From Pedobacter sp. Leaf194 (GTDB lineage Bacteria; Bacteroidota; Bacteroidia; Sphingobacteriales; Sphingobacteriaceae): DNA of 64,000 nt. The position numbers and the translations under genes were made by a program. Shown here one piece after another: positions 16,569-27,168 of this stretch (positions are counted from its first letter, which is position 1; each line of letters begins with the position of its first letter). A model generated the notes under the pieces. The model was not told the origin of the DNA, did no database searches, and saw nothing but the letters and a program-made list of their open reading frames with translations. The stretch covers positions 868,416 through 932,415 of the forward strand of contig NZ_LMPU01000009.1 of the NCBI RefSeq assembly GCF_001423945.1. Direction: 5' to 3'.

Positions 16569-18287
16569 ATGAACACTGAATTAATTGGCATCATTGCCAC
16601 ATTCCTCTTAACCTTAATAATCGCCTTCCCTTTGGGAAAATATCTGGCCAAGGTTTTTGCAGGAGAAAAAGTTTGGACAGACTTTTTAAAGCCGCTCGAA
16701 AAAGGAATTTACAAACTATCGGGCATAAATGTTAAGGAGCAAATGAACTGGAAGGAGCAGTTAAAAGCTTTATTAACCATTAATATTTTATGGTTGGTTT
16801 ATGGCTTTTTCGTGTTGATATTCCAAAATAAACTTCCGCTAAATCCTGATGGAAACCCAGGAATGACAGCAGACCTGGCCTTTAATACCATCATCAGCTT
16901 TGTTGCCAATTGCAACCTGCAACATTACTCTGGCGAAAGTGGCGTAAGTTACCTAACCCAACAATTTGTACTGATGTTTCTTCAGTTTGTAAGTGCAGCC
17001 ACTGGTATTGCCGCTGCTGTTGTGTTATTTAAAGCTTTCAGAGATAAAACAACCACGCAACTGGGTAACTTCTGGGAGTTTTTTGTAAAATCTATCACCA
17101 GGTTATTGTTGCCCCTATCTATTGTTATTGCTTTAATTTTAAGCTTTAACGGCACGCCTGCAAGTTACGATGCGAAAGACCAGTTTATTTCGGTTCAGGG
17201 CGACACGGTAAATGTTTCCCGCGGACCAGCAGCGCAGATGATTGCCATAAAACACCTGGGAACGAATGGTGGCGGTTATTTTGGTGCAAACTCTGCGCAC
17301 CCATTCGAAAACCCAGGTTACCTTACCAATATGGTTGAAATGATTGCCCAGGTAATTATTCCAATAGCCATGGTTATTGCCTTCGGCTATTTTATCCGCA
17401 GGCGTAAATTGGGCTGGACAATATTTGGCGTGATGACGATAGGTCTATTTATGCTGATGATTCCAACCTTAAGCGCCGAACTTGGCGGTAACCCTGCAAT
17501 TGCAAAACTGGGTATTTCTCAGGCTACCGGTGCTATGGAAGGCAAAGAAGTTCGCTTCGGCCCGGCCGCTACTGCTTACTGGAGTACTTTAACAACTGTA
17601 ATTTCTACAGGTTCGGTAAATGGAATGCACGACAGCACCATGCCACTCACCGGTTTATGGCAATTATTGGCCATGATGATAAACGGGTTTTACGGAGGTT
17701 GTGGCGTAGGTATTTTGAACTATTTTATTTACCTGATTATTGCCGTGTTTATTTCAGGTTTAATGGTTGGGAGAACACCTGAATTTTTAGGACATAAGGT
17801 TGAAGCCAGGGAAATAAAAATCGCCGCGATTATTACTTTGCTTAGCCCGTTTTTGATACTGGCCGGAACAGCAATTTCTAGCTACGTGTTTACAAATTAT
17901 GGCGATGCGGGCTGGGCTGTACAACCCAAAAACTGGTTAAGTAACCCTGGTTTCCATGGCTTCTCTGAAATGCTTTATGAGGTCACCTCTTCAAATGCCA
18001 ACAACGGCTCTGGCTTTGAAGGCTTAGGCGATAACAATATTTTCTGGAATGTACTTACCGGTATCATCATATTTCTTGGCCGTTTCCTACCGATTATTGG
18101 CCCGGTTGCCATAGCCGGCCTGCTTGGCGCCAAAAAATTCATTCCAGAATCTGCAGGTACCTTAAAAACCGACACCAAAACCTTTGCACTGATGACTTTT
18201 GCCGTGATTTTGGTGCTGAACGCACTTTCATATTTCCCTGCCCTGGCTTTAGGTCCGCTGGCAGAATACTTTACAATGCTTAAATAA
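16569..18287 (+). CDS. kdpA: K+-transporting ATPase subunit A (KdpA)
   Basis: 572 residues, about ten membrane spans. KdpA is the potassium-selective channel-like subunit, with four pore loops. Recognisable blocks are FNTIISFVANCNLQHYSGES, HLGTNGGGYFGANSAHPFENP, GSVNGMHDSTMPLTG and ANNGSGFEGL, which hold the selectivity-filter glycines. Length and motifs match the family, so it looks functional. Second of the classical kdpFABC genes; 75 nt separate it from kdpB. Confidence 0.97.
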   Translation: MNTELIGIIATFLLTLIIAFPLGKYLAKVFAGEKVWTDFLKPLEKGIYKLSGINVKEQMNWKEQLKALLTINILWLVYGFFVLIFQNKLPLNPDGNPGMTADLAFNTIISFVANCNLQHYSGESGVSYLTQQFVLMFLQFVSAATGIAAAVVLFKAFRDKTTTQLGNFWEFFVKSITRLLLPLSIVIALILSFNGTPASYDAKDQFISVQGDTVNVSRGPAAQMIAIKHLGTNGGGYFGANSAHPFENPGYLTNMVEMIAQVIIPIAMVIAFGYFIRRRKLGWTIFGVMTIGLFMLMIPTLSAELGGNPAIAKLGISQATGAMEGKEVRFGPAATAYWSTLTTVISTGSVNGMHDSTMPLTGLWQLLAMMINGFYGGCGVGILNYFIYLIIAVFISGLMVGRTPEFLGHKVEAREIKIAAIITLLSPFLILAGTAISSYVFTNYGDAGWAVQPKNWLSNPGFHGFSEMLYEVTSSNANNGSGFEGLGDNNIFWNVLTGIIIFLGRFLPIIGPVAIAGLLGAKKFIPESAGTLKTDTKTFALMTFAVILVLNALSYFPALALGPLAEYFTMLK

Positions 18288-18362
18288 ACTGTCTTTCAGC
18301 GCAGCAAGAGAAATTAAAATCCTTTGTTAGCGTTGGCTGCCAAATCAAAAAAATTCAATAAA

Positions 18363-20387
18363 ATGAAATCAAATAAATTATTCGAACCTGCTTTGGTGCA
18401 AACAGCATTAAAACAATCCTTCATCAAACTAGACCCAAGGGTGATGGTTCGTAACCCGGTTATGTTTAATGTTGAGGTTGGTACAATCGTAATGGCTTAC
18501 GTTACGATTTATTCCTTCAGCCACAGCGGGCAAGGTTCTGCATTATATAATTTCTTTATTTTCTTAGTGCTTTTACTAACTGTTCTGTTTGCCAACTTTG
18601 CTGAGGCCATTGCCGAGGCAAGGGGAAAAGCACAGGCAGACAGTTTGCGTAAAACCCGTGAGGAAACACCTGCAAAAGTTCTTTTAACAAACGGAACGAT
18701 TGAAATCCGTTCATCAAATCAGTTAAAAAAAGGAGATATTTTTGTTTGTGAAACGGGCGACACCATTCCAACCGATGGCGAAATTATTGAGGGTATAGCT
18801 ACCATCGATGAGTCGGCCATTACAGGAGAATCGGCACCGGTTATTCGCGAATCCGGTGGCGATAAATCGTCTGTAACCGGCGGAACAAAGGTGTTATCAG
18901 ACGAGATAAAAGTTCAGGTTAGCACTGCTCCCGGCGAAAGCTTTTTAGATAAAATGATAGCTTTGGTAGAGGGAGCCTCTCGCCAGAAAACACCTAATGA
19001 AATCGCTTTAACAATCTTATTAGCCAGTTTTACTTTGGTGTTCATCATTGTTTGTGTAACGTTAAAACCCTTTGCCAATTACGCAAATACACCAATAACC
19101 ATTGCAGCTTTGATTTCACTTTTCGTTTGTTTAATCCCTACAACAATTGGCGGTCTGCTATCAGCAATAGGCATCGCGGGGATGGATAGGGCTTTGAGGG
19201 CGAATGTAATTACCAAATCTGGCAAGGCGGTAGAAACTGCAGGCGATATCGATGTTTTGCTGCTCGATAAAACCGGAACAATCACTATTGGAAACCGAAA
19301 AGCGACCAATTTTTACCCTACAGCAGGTGTTGTAATTAAAGCCTTTACCGATGCTTGTGTTTTAAGTTCGCTGGCCGATGAAACGCCGGAAGGAAAATCA
19401 ATTATCGAGCTGGCAAATGAGCAGGGATTTAAAAATTCCGGAACACCATCAGGGTCAACATTTATTAAATTTACAGCCGAAACCCGCTCCAGCGGACTGG
19501 ATACTGCCGATGGACGACGGATTAGAAAAGGTGCGTTCGACTCAATTAGAAACATTGTTGAAAAAGCAGGAAATATTTTTCCTTCGGATATTGAAGAACA
19601 TGTAAAAAGCATTGCAACCAACGGCGGAACGCCTCTTGTAGTTTCTGAAAATGAAAAGGCTTTAGGCGTAATTGAATTACAGGATATTATTAAACCTGGC
19701 ATTAGCGAACGCTTTGAGCGTTTACGCAAAATGGGCGTTAAAACCGTAATGGTAACGGGCGACAACCCGCTAACGGCAAAATACATTGCAGAAAAAGCAG
19801 GTGTGGATGATTTTATCGCCGAAGCAAAGCCAGAAGATAAAATGAACTACATTAAAGACGAGCAGGCTTTAGGCAAACTCGTTGCGATGATGGGCGACGG
19901 AACAAATGACGCTCCTGCCCTTGCGCAGGCCGACGTTGGTGTGGCAATGAACAGCGGAACTCAGGCTGCAAAAGAAGCAGGCAATATGGTTGATTTGGAT
20001 AATGACCCAACCAAGTTAATCGAGATTGTAGAAATCGGTAAGCAGCTACTCATTACGAGAGGCACGCTAACTACCTTTTCAATCGCCAATGATGTGGCTA
20101 AGTATTTCGCGATTGTTCCGGCCTTGTTTATCGCATCAATTCCAGCCTTGCAAAGCTTAAATATTATGGGTCTGCACACACCCGAAAGTGCAATTATGTC
20201 GGCCGTTATTTTCAATGCGATTATCATCCCAATCTTGATTCCACTGGCACTTAAAGGTGTGGCTTACAAACCAATTGGCGCTACCGCACTGCTTCGCAGA
20301 AACTTATTTATTTATGGAATCGGAGGTGTTGTTGCGCCCTTTATCGGTATCAAATTAATTGATTTATTAATAGGCTTATTTGTATAA
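18363..20387 (+). CDS. kdpB: K+-transporting ATPase subunit B (KdpB)
   Basis: 674 residues from the ATG at 18363; the frame extends to a TTG at 18324, but the family begins near [13 protein letters not shown]. It is the P-type ATPase that powers potassium uptake. The phosphorylated Asp is in DKTGT (residue 302), the actuator motif TGES is at 154-157, and the hinge [10 protein letters not shown] and [16 protein letters not shown] blocks are intact. Ser157 of TGES corresponds to the serine whose phosphorylation inhibits E. coli KdpB at high potassium, so that control could operate here. Confidence 0.97.
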   Translation: MKSNKLFEPALVQTALKQSFIKLDPRVMVRNPVMFNVEVGTIVMAYVTIYSFSHSGQGSALYNFFIFLVLLLTVLFANFAEAIAEARGKAQADSLRKTREETPAKVLLTNGTIEIRSSNQLKKGDIFVCETGDTIPTDGEIIEGIATIDESAITGESAPVIRESGGDKSSVTGGTKVLSDEIKVQVSTAPGESFLDKMIALVEGASRQKTPNEIALTILLASFTLVFIIVCVTLKPFANYANTPITIAALISLFVCLIPTTIGGLLSAIGIAGMDRALRANVITKSGKAVETAGDIDVLLLDKTGTITIGNRKATNFYPTAGVVIKAFTDACVLSSLADETPEGKSIIELANEQGFKNSGTPSGSTFIKFTAETRSSGLDTADGRRIRKGAFDSIRNIVEKAGNIFPSDIEEHVKSIATNGGTPLVVSENEKALGVIELQDIIKPGISERFERLRKMGVKTVMVTGDNPLTAKYIAEKAGVDDFIAEAKPEDKMNYIKDEQALGKLVAMMGDGTNDAPALAQADVGVAMNSGTQAAKEAGNMVDLDNDPTKLIEIVEIGKQLLITRGTLTTFSIANDVAKYFAIVPALFIASIPALQSLNIMGLHTPESAIMSAVIFNAIIIPILIPLALKGVAYKPIGATALLRRNLFIYGIGGVVAPFIGIKLIDLLIGLFV

Positions 20388-20502
20388 AATGCTTCATTCT
20401 AAGGTAGCGAAGATTCTTAACTTGATTGGCAATTTTTAGCACAAAAAGTGCGGGTTTAATTCAGACAATAATTCCTTAGCGTGACCAAAAAAAAATATCA
20501 TC

Positions 20503-21063
20503 ATGAAAAAATACATCATTCAATCTATACGTTTAACCTTAGTTTTAATCGTATTGCTTTGCATCATTTACCCAATTAGCATCGCCTTAGCTGCAAAACT
20601 TGCAAAAGGAAACGGCAGCGGCGAAAAAATCACCAAAAACGGCAAAACCGTTGGTTATGCGCTTTTGGGGCAATCGTTTACAAAACCAGAATATTTCTGG
20701 GGTCGACCATCAGCAGTGGGATACAATGCTGCAGGCTCTGCCGGTTCGAATAAAGGTCCGTCAAATCCCGATTATTTAAAAGAGGTTCAATCGAGAATAG
20801 ATACTCTTTTAAAATACAATCCGGGTTTAAAGAAAGCTGAAATACCTGCAGACATGGTTACCGCATCGGGCAGTGGCTTAGACCCAAACATATCTATCCA
20901 AGGCGCAGAAATCCAGATAGCACGCGTGGCAAAAAACAGAAACCTGAGTGCGCAAAAAGTAAAGGATTTAGTGGCTATGAACACCCTGAAACCTTTATTT
21001 GGATTATTTGGTCCTTCGTCGGTAAATGTTCTGAAACTTAATCTGGCTTTAGATAACCTATAA
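20503..21063 (+). CDS. kdpC: K+-transporting ATPase subunit C (KdpC)
   Basis: 186 residues. One N-terminal membrane helix (about 8-30) is followed by a periplasmic domain with the family blocks GQSFTKPEYFWGRPSA, ASGSGLDPNISIQGAEIQIARVAKNR and NVLKLNLALD. KdpC stabilises the complex and raises potassium affinity. It follows kdpB by 115 nt, a spacer longer than usual for kdp operons but without any gene or terminator that I can see. Confidence 0.96.
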   Translation: MKKYIIQSIRLTLVLIVLLCIIYPISIALAAKLAKGNGSGEKITKNGKTVGYALLGQSFTKPEYFWGRPSAVGYNAAGSAGSNKGPSNPDYLKEVQSRIDTLLKYNPGLKKAEIPADMVTASGSGLDPNISIQGAEIQIARVAKNRNLSAQKVKDLVAMNTLKPLFGLFGPSSVNVLKLNLALDNL

Positions 21064-21243
21064 CCTTAAGTACCAGCTTATCAACGGGAGCGCAGCCAAA
21101 TTTCTGACCTTTTAGAAATATTGTCGCAAAATTTCCTCGCCGAGGCAAAGGTGAAAATCCTTCCAAAAAATTAATGAAAACAGCGTAATCCCTAAGCCGC
21201 TGCAAGCAAGGCAAAGGGCACCAACAATAATCACATCATCAAA

Positions 21244-22314
21244 ATGAAAAAATTAATCACCCTAATAACAACGTTAACAGCATCAATAACTGCTTTTGCA
21301 CAAGATGAACCAAAAGTAAAATTTTCCGGTTACCTCGAAACTTACTACGGTTACGATTTTAATAAACCAAGCGACCATAACAGGCCGGGATTCATCTATT
21401 CGCACAACCGGGCAAACGAAGTAAATTTAAATTTAGGTTTTATTAAAGCGGCATATGATAACGGCAACATCCGGGCAAATGTGGCCCTAATGGCCGGAAC
21501 TTACACAAATGCCAATTTAGCGGCCGAACCGGGTGTACTTAAAAATATTTTTGAAGCCAACGCCGGTGTAAAACTGTCAAAATCACAAAATCTGTGGATT
21601 GATGCCGGCATTTTTTCATCACACATTGGCTTTGAAAGCGCCATTTCTAAAGATTGCTGGGTTTTAACCAGAAACATCGCTTCCGAAAACACGCCTTACT
21701 ATGAGTCGGGTGCCAAAGTAACTTACTCAACAAATGATGGAAAATTAACCGCGACCCTACTCTACCTAAATGGATGGCAACGAATTACCCGCCAAAATGG
21801 CAATGATAAACCCGCAGGTGGTTTGCAGCTAACCTGGAAACCAAGCGCAAAAATTACCGTTAATTATAGCAATTATTTGGGCTCTGAAGGTGCAGATTCT
21901 GTGCGTGTTAATCGTTTCTACCACAACATTTATGGTATATTTCAAGTAACCGATAAATTTGGGCTAACACTTGGTGTAGATTACGGCACACAACAAAAAT
22001 CAAAAGAGGGCAACCTTAAAAATAAAGTGTTTTCTCCAGTCGCAATAGCCCAGTATAAGTTTGCAGAAAAATGGGCCGTAGCGGGCAGATTTGAATATTA
22101 TGAGGATAAAAATGGGGTTTTTATAGCAACAGGAACACCAAACGGTTTTAAAACAAAGGGTTATTCTTTAAATGTTGATTATGCTCCGATACCAAATGCA
22201 GTAATTAGGCTGGAAGGCAAAACTTACGATAGCCGGGATAAAATTTTCACAAGAGCAAATAGTACCGTTAATGCGAGTACAACCTTAACTGCCGGTATCG
22301 CTGTCGCATTTTAA
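21244..22314 (+). CDS. Outer-membrane beta-barrel porin (BBP2-like) in kdp locus
   Basis: 356 residues with a signal peptide ending at TAFAQ (about residue 20). The mature part is alternating beta-strand sequence (VKFSGYLETYYGYDFN, RANVALMAGTY, GLTLGVDYGT, AVAGRFEYYED) ending in Phe, typical of an outer-membrane barrel, and resembles the putative beta-barrel porin-2 family. Lying between kdpC and the KdpD sensor, it is probably co-expressed and may let potassium cross the outer membrane when it is scarce (inference from position). Confidence 0.8.
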   Translation: MKKLITLITTLTASITAFAQDEPKVKFSGYLETYYGYDFNKPSDHNRPGFIYSHNRANEVNLNLGFIKAAYDNGNIRANVALMAGTYTNANLAAEPGVLKNIFEANAGVKLSKSQNLWIDAGIFSSHIGFESAISKDCWVLTRNIASENTPYYESGAKVTYSTNDGKLTATLLYLNGWQRITRQNGNDKPAGGLQLTWKPSAKITVNYSNYLGSEGADSVRVNRFYHNIYGIFQVTDKFGLTLGVDYGTQQKSKEGNLKNKVFSPVAIAQYKFAEKWAVAGRFEYYEDKNGVFIATGTPNGFKTKGYSLNVDYAPIPNAVIRLEGKTYDSRDKIFTRANSTVNASTTLTAGIAVAF

Positions 22315-22442
22315 GGGAACATTATAAACATCATTTCTATTCTGCCTAACGCGAAGAATCTGCAGGCGATTGCAAACTGCAACAAAATACAGCACTTCTT
22401 GCAGATTTTTCACATTCAAAATGACCAGAAAATAAGATACCA

Positions 22443-23567
22443 ATGCTAGAAAAAGACGAGTCGGTTAAACATTTTATTGAACTTATTCAAAAATCGAGAC
22501 GCGGCAAGCTCAAAATTTATATTGGAATGAGTGCAGGCGTTGGTAAAACATACCGAATGTTGCAGGAAAGCCATGCACTTTTACGCAATGGCATCGACAT
22601 TTGTATCGGTTATGTAGAAACGCATCGTAGGGCAGAAACGCAAGCTTTGGTTGATGGTTTACCCTTGATTGCAAGAAAGACGATTTTTTACCGGGGCAAG
22701 GAAATCGAAGAAATGGATTTGCAGGGAATTTTAAATCGGCACCCCGAAATTGTTGTAGTAGATGAGCTTGCACATACCAACGCAGAAGGAAGCAAAAACA
22801 GCAAGCGTTGGCAGGATGTTTTTGACCTACTGGAGGCTGGAATCAGCGTAATTTCTGCGGTCAACATTCAACATTTAGAAAGCATAAATGAAGAAATAGA
22901 ACACATTACGGGCATCAAGGTTACCGAGCGAATTCCGGATAAAATTCTGGAGATAGCCGACGAAATTGTGAACATCGATTTGACCGCCGATGAGCTGGTT
23001 ACCAGACTAAAAGAGGGCAAAATTTACGATAAAAGTAAAATCGAAAGCGCACTTAGCAATTTTTTTCAGTCGGATAAAATACTCCAGCTCAGAGAGCTTG
23101 CTTTGAAAGAAGTTGTTCATCAGGTGGAAAGGAAAATCCAAACAGAAATCCCCAAATCCGTTAAGCTCCGGTCAGAAAAATTTCTGGCCTGCATTTCATC
23201 AAATTCCGCAACCGCAGGCGTAGTTATCCGGAAAACGGCAAGACTTGCCTCCTATTATCATTCTCCATGGATTGTTCTTTATGTGCAAAGCGACGAAGAA
23301 AGCCTGGATAAAATTAAGCTCGATAAACAGCGCCATTTAATTAACCACTTTAAACTCGCTACAGAGTTAGGTGCGGAGGTAATTAAAATAAAAAGTAATC
23401 AAATTACGCAAACCATAATTAACATGGCAATAGAAAAAGAAATTACTACAATCTGCATTGGCAAGCCGCATTTAAATATTTTTCAGGTTATTATGCGAAC
23501 CGCAGTTTTTAACCAGTTGTTGCGTAATTTAGCCGCTAAAGAAATAGATTTGGTTATACTTTCCTAA
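22443..23567 (+). CDS. KdpD N-terminal sensor protein without kinase domain
   Basis: 374 residues. Residues about 20-230 are the KdpD osmosensitive domain with Walker A GMSAGVGKT (28-36), ETHRRAETQALVDGLP and Walker B VVVDELAHTN. About 245-374 is a universal-stress-protein fold. The membrane helices and the histidine kinase of full-length KdpD (about 890 residues in E. coli) are absent, and the next gene is a separate membrane kinase. KdpD's N-terminal domain binds nucleotides and phosphorylates KdpB in E. coli, so this half could act on KdpB or on the neighbouring kinase. Confidence 0.92.
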   Translation: MLEKDESVKHFIELIQKSRRGKLKIYIGMSAGVGKTYRMLQESHALLRNGIDICIGYVETHRRAETQALVDGLPLIARKTIFYRGKEIEEMDLQGILNRHPEIVVVDELAHTNAEGSKNSKRWQDVFDLLEAGISVISAVNIQHLESINEEIEHITGIKVTERIPDKILEIADEIVNIDLTADELVTRLKEGKIYDKSKIESALSNFFQSDKILQLRELALKEVVHQVERKIQTEIPKSVKLRSEKFLACISSNSATAGVVIRKTARLASYYHSPWIVLYVQSDEESLDKIKLDKQRHLINHFKLATELGAEVIKIKSNQITQTIINMAIEKEITTICIGKPHLNIFQVIMRTAVFNQLLRNLAAKEIDLVILS

Positions 23568-23681
23568 AGTTTAAAACACCCTGTATAGTAGTTAATTCAG
23601 CGCAATAGCAATAATTAATCAAACATCACTTTGGTGCTGTTAAGTGCCAGTGCATTAGTGCTAAACAAAAATAACACAACC

Positions 23682-25421
23682 ATGAAAATAAAAACCAAGC
23701 TCCGCCTCGGATTCGGGTTTCTCTTTATTCTCGTTTTATCATTTGGCTTGATAGCATTGTTTTTTCTTAACGAGCTTTCTGATAAATCGAAGGTAATTCT
23801 GAAAGACAATTACAAATCGCTAAGATATGTCGCCGAAATGCGGAGTGTTGTCGATGCGAATGCATTTCCTTTGCCGGCACCAATAGCAAAAGTATTCCAA
23901 GGAAATTTAAACCTGGAAGGAAACAACATCACTGAAAACGGCGAAAGAATTGCCTTCCAAAAATTAGCATCCACATACAAATCTTTGCAGGCAGCGGATG
24001 GTAAAAGTGCGCTTAAGGATTTGAGATTAGCACTCCAGAAAATCGATGAGCTCAACTTAAAAGCAATTTATGCCAAGAATGAACTGGCGAATGAGGCTTC
24101 AGGAAGGGCAAACCTTTACATCATGATTGCGGCTACCTTTAGCTTTATCATCTTGTTTACTTTCATCATCAATTTCCCTGGTTTTGTGGCTAATCCACTT
24201 GCCGAATTTAGTGCTGCGATACGTGGCATTAGCCGGAAAAATTATAAGCAGCGCTTAAATTTTGATAATGATGATGAGTTTACCGAGCTTGCAGAAGCCT
24301 TTAACGGAATGGTTGTGAAGCTGAATGAATGGGAAAACAGCAATCTTTCGAAAATAAAATCTGAAAAATCGCGGATTGAAGCCATCATTGCACAAATGCA
24401 GGATGCAATTATTGGCTTGAACGAGAAAGGTGAAGTGCTGTTTTTAAACCATTTAGCAGCAAAGCTGATGAGCCTGGACGAGAAAAAGATTATTGGTGAA
24501 AATGTTGCCGACTTAATCAAAAAAAATGAATTGTTAAAGCGAATTATAAAACCAGATACAAGCGATAAAACCTTAAAAATATATGCTGATGAAAAGGAAT
24601 CGTACTTTCTGCTCGAGAACCGGGAAATTGTAATCCCCAACTATGATGAGCCGAATGACAATACCTTGATCGAATCGTCGAAATCTGCCGGAAGTGTTTA
24701 TGTATTAAAAAACATAACCCAGTTTAAAGAACTTGATGAAGCGAAAACCAACTTTATTGCCACAGTTTCGCACGAGTTAAAAACGCCGCTTTCCTCCATA
24801 AAAATGAGTTTGAAGCTTTTAAATGATTCTCGTGTTGGCGAAATAAACGAAGAGCAGCGACAACTTTTAACACATATTAAGGAAGACAGCGACCGTTTAT
24901 TGAAAATTACGAGCGAACTCCTGGATTTATCGCAGGTTGAAACCGGAAATTTAAAACTCACTTTTGCACTCACCAATCCTCAGGAAATTGTTCAGTACGC
25001 TGTCGATGCAGTTAAATTTCAGGCGGAACAGAAATTAATTAAACTGGAACTAAATTGCGACGACAGGCTCCCGAAAGTGAATGCCGATATACAAAAAACC
25101 GCCTGGGTTTTAGTCAACTTTTTATCAAATGCTTTACGCTACAGTTCCGAAAAATCAAGCGTTGTAATTGATGTTTTTCAAAAAGGTGAATTTGTGCAGT
25201 TTTCCGTTCAGGATTTTGGAAAAGGCATCGATGAAAAATACCAGAAGCGGTTATTCGATAGGTACTTTCAGGTGCCAACAGATGGGCAAAATAAATCCGG
25301 CTCCGGTTTGGGATTAGCCATTTCAAAAGATTTTATTGAAGCCGAAGATGGAAAAATCTGGGTAGAAAGTGCCGTTGGCGAAGGCAGCAGGTTTAGTTTT
25401 ATATTGCCGATAAGTTTATAA
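23682..25421 (+). CDS. HAMP-PAS sensor histidine kinase, kdp-linked
   Basis: 579 residues from the ATG at 23682; earlier codons (TTG at 23631) would add a poor N-terminus. Helices at about 10-31 and 150-175 bracket a periplasmic four-helix-type region. HAMP lies at about 178-225, a PAS domain at about 235-345, then HisKA with FIATVSHELKTPLSSIKMSL (His phosphoacceptor) and HATPase_c with the N box NFLSNALRYS and GSGLGLAIS. It autophosphorylates and should pass the phosphate to a response regulator not encoded next to it; the NtrC-type regulator at 13.1 kb is the nearest candidate. It replaces the missing kinase half of KdpD. Confidence 0.92.
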   Translation: MKIKTKLRLGFGFLFILVLSFGLIALFFLNELSDKSKVILKDNYKSLRYVAEMRSVVDANAFPLPAPIAKVFQGNLNLEGNNITENGERIAFQKLASTYKSLQAADGKSALKDLRLALQKIDELNLKAIYAKNELANEASGRANLYIMIAATFSFIILFTFIINFPGFVANPLAEFSAAIRGISRKNYKQRLNFDNDDEFTELAEAFNGMVVKLNEWENSNLSKIKSEKSRIEAIIAQMQDAIIGLNEKGEVLFLNHLAAKLMSLDEKKIIGENVADLIKKNELLKRIIKPDTSDKTLKIYADEKESYFLLENREIVIPNYDEPNDNTLIESSKSAGSVYVLKNITQFKELDEAKTNFIATVSHELKTPLSSIKMSLKLLNDSRVGEINEEQRQLLTHIKEDSDRLLKITSELLDLSQVETGNLKLTFALTNPQEIVQYAVDAVKFQAEQKLIKLELNCDDRLPKVNADIQKTAWVLVNFLSNALRYSSEKSSVVIDVFQKGEFVQFSVQDFGKGIDEKYQKRLFDRYFQVPTDGQNKSGSGLGLAISKDFIEAEDGKIWVESAVGEGSRFSFILPISL

Positions 25422-25456
25422 ACTGCCCAACAATTCGTGGAAACAAGTGTTTTAAG

Positions 25457-25479
25457 ATCGAAAATAATTAAATTTCGAT
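25457..25479. promoter_or_regulatory. Inverted repeat upstream of PAS kinase
   Basis: ATCGAAA-N9-TTTCGAT, perfect 7-bp arms, followed 4 bp later by TATCTTTA (25483-25490), a seven-of-eight match to the -7 box. It lies 37 bp before the kinase start. An operator is plausible; I could not place a -33 element. Confidence 0.4.
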
Positions 25480-25515
25480 TTTTATCTTTAATGCTGAAAC
25501 AACGAATCTCAGTTT

Positions 25516-27168
25516 ATGCAGTTATCCATCCCATATCTGACTACGGAGCAAATTATCGACGTTTTTAACGTTACGCCAACGGCAACAGCAATTCATGTTG
25601 GTGAGGATGCGTTTATTCAAATTGCTAATGATGCGATGCTAAGCATCTGGGGTAAAAGCAGAGATGCTGTAATTAACCGATCGCTTGAGGATGCCCTGCC
25701 TGAACTCAAAGGCCAGCCTTTTATCGATATGTTTAAAAGAGTTTGGAATGAGGGCATTACTTTTTCAGGTAGTGATACGCCCGCAGATTTGAAGATTGAT
25801 GGCATACTTAAAACCTTTTATTTTGATTTTGAGTACAGGCCTATCAAAAATACCGAGGGCAAAACCATTTGTATTCTTCATACAGCAGTTGATGTTACAG
25901 ACCGTGTTGTAAACAAGGAAAAACTGAAAGATGCAGCGGAGAAAGAACTTGCGCTGAGGAGGGAACAGGGCCTTAATGAAGAACTGGCGGCTACAAATGA
26001 AGAGCTTGCGGCATCAAATGAGCAGTTAATGATAATGAATGAAGAGTTAGCTTACGCCCGCGAAAACCTGAGTCTTTTGAATAATGAGTTAGAGAGCAGG
26101 GTGGCCGAGCGTGTTAAAGAATTATCAGACAGTGAAGAAAGATTGTTGCAGGCAATAGATACGGCAAAGATGGGCACATGGCGCATTGAAGCCGAAACTT
26201 TGCATTTATCTGTCTCTGATTTTGTAAAAGAGCTTTTGGGTTTACCTTTAGATAAGGAGGCCGAGGTGAAACAAATTTTGGAGGCCATCCATCCCGATTA
26301 CCACGGAACAGTGCTAAAGGCTATAGAAAAGGGGCTTCAAAACCACGAACCAAGCGATATTGAATATCCCATAAGAAATCTAAAAACCGGCGCAGTAAAG
26401 TGGGTTAAAGCTACAGGTAGAATATTTACCGATCATGAAGATAAGCCGAGTGAGTACTCCGGACTTTTTATGGATATTACCGAGCGAAAACTTGAGGAGT
26501 TGAGGAAAAACGATTTTATCGGAATGGTGAGTCACGAGTTGAAAACACCTCTGACAGCGCTGAATGGCTTTGTGCAGGTTCTTCAACACAAAGCTGATAA
26601 ATCAGAGGATAGTTTTTCTACCTCTGCACTGGGCAAAGCCTATAATCAAATCAAAAAAATGACCGGTATGATAAACGGTTTCTTAAACGTTTCAAGGCTG
26701 GAATCTGGCAAACTTCAGATAGAAAAAAAGAATTTTGATTTGGAAACACTTTTTGCTGAAATTGTGGAAGATGCAGGCATGCTACAAAGTTCTCACAAAA
26801 TTCATTTCCACATCGATAAGCAGGTTCAGTTGCACGCCGACAGGGATAAGATTGGCAATGTCCTCTCAAACTTAATTAACAACGCCATTAAATATTCGCC
26901 TGGCGGAGGCAATATCGATATTAATTGCACATCAGTTAACGATCAGCTGGTTTGCCGCGTAAAAGATTACGGTATCGGCATCCGTGCAGAAGATCAGGAG
27001 AAACTTTTCGATCGTTACTATCGTGTTGAGGGCAACGACACCATTTCCGGCTTCGGCATTGGTTTGTATTTATGCGCAGAAATTATTCGGGGGCACCGCG
27101 GAAACATTTGGGTAGATAGCGAACCCGGCAAAGGTTCATCATTTTATTTTAGTTTGCCAATTGATTAA
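25516..27168 (+). CDS. Cytoplasmic PAS-PAS sensor histidine kinase
   Basis: 550 residues without a membrane segment. PAS 1 covers about 10-130, followed by a long coiled coil rich in EEL/NEEL heptads (about 140-205). PAS 2 with a PAC motif covers about 210-330, then HisKA (FIGMVSHELKTPLTALNGF) and HATPase_c (NVLSNLINNAIKYSPGGG, FGIGLYLCAEI). The signal is probably an intracellular cofactor or redox cue bound by PAS. No response regulator lies next to it. Its TAA at 27166-27168 overlaps the stop codon of the convergent thioesterase gene. Confidence 0.93.
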   Translation: MQLSIPYLTTEQIIDVFNVTPTATAIHVGEDAFIQIANDAMLSIWGKSRDAVINRSLEDALPELKGQPFIDMFKRVWNEGITFSGSDTPADLKIDGILKTFYFDFEYRPIKNTEGKTICILHTAVDVTDRVVNKEKLKDAAEKELALRREQGLNEELAATNEELAASNEQLMIMNEELAYARENLSLLNNELESRVAERVKELSDSEERLLQAIDTAKMGTWRIEAETLHLSVSDFVKELLGLPLDKEAEVKQILEAIHPDYHGTVLKAIEKGLQNHEPSDIEYPIRNLKTGAVKWVKATGRIFTDHEDKPSEYSGLFMDITERKLEELRKNDFIGMVSHELKTPLTALNGFVQVLQHKADKSEDSFSTSALGKAYNQIKKMTGMINGFLNVSRLESGKLQIEKKNFDLETLFAEIVEDAGMLQSSHKIHFHIDKQVQLHADRDKIGNVLSNLINNAIKYSPGGGNIDINCTSVNDQLVCRVKDYGIGIRAEDQEKLFDRYYRVEGNDTISGFGIGLYLCAEIIRGHRGNIWVDSEPGKGSSFYFSLPID

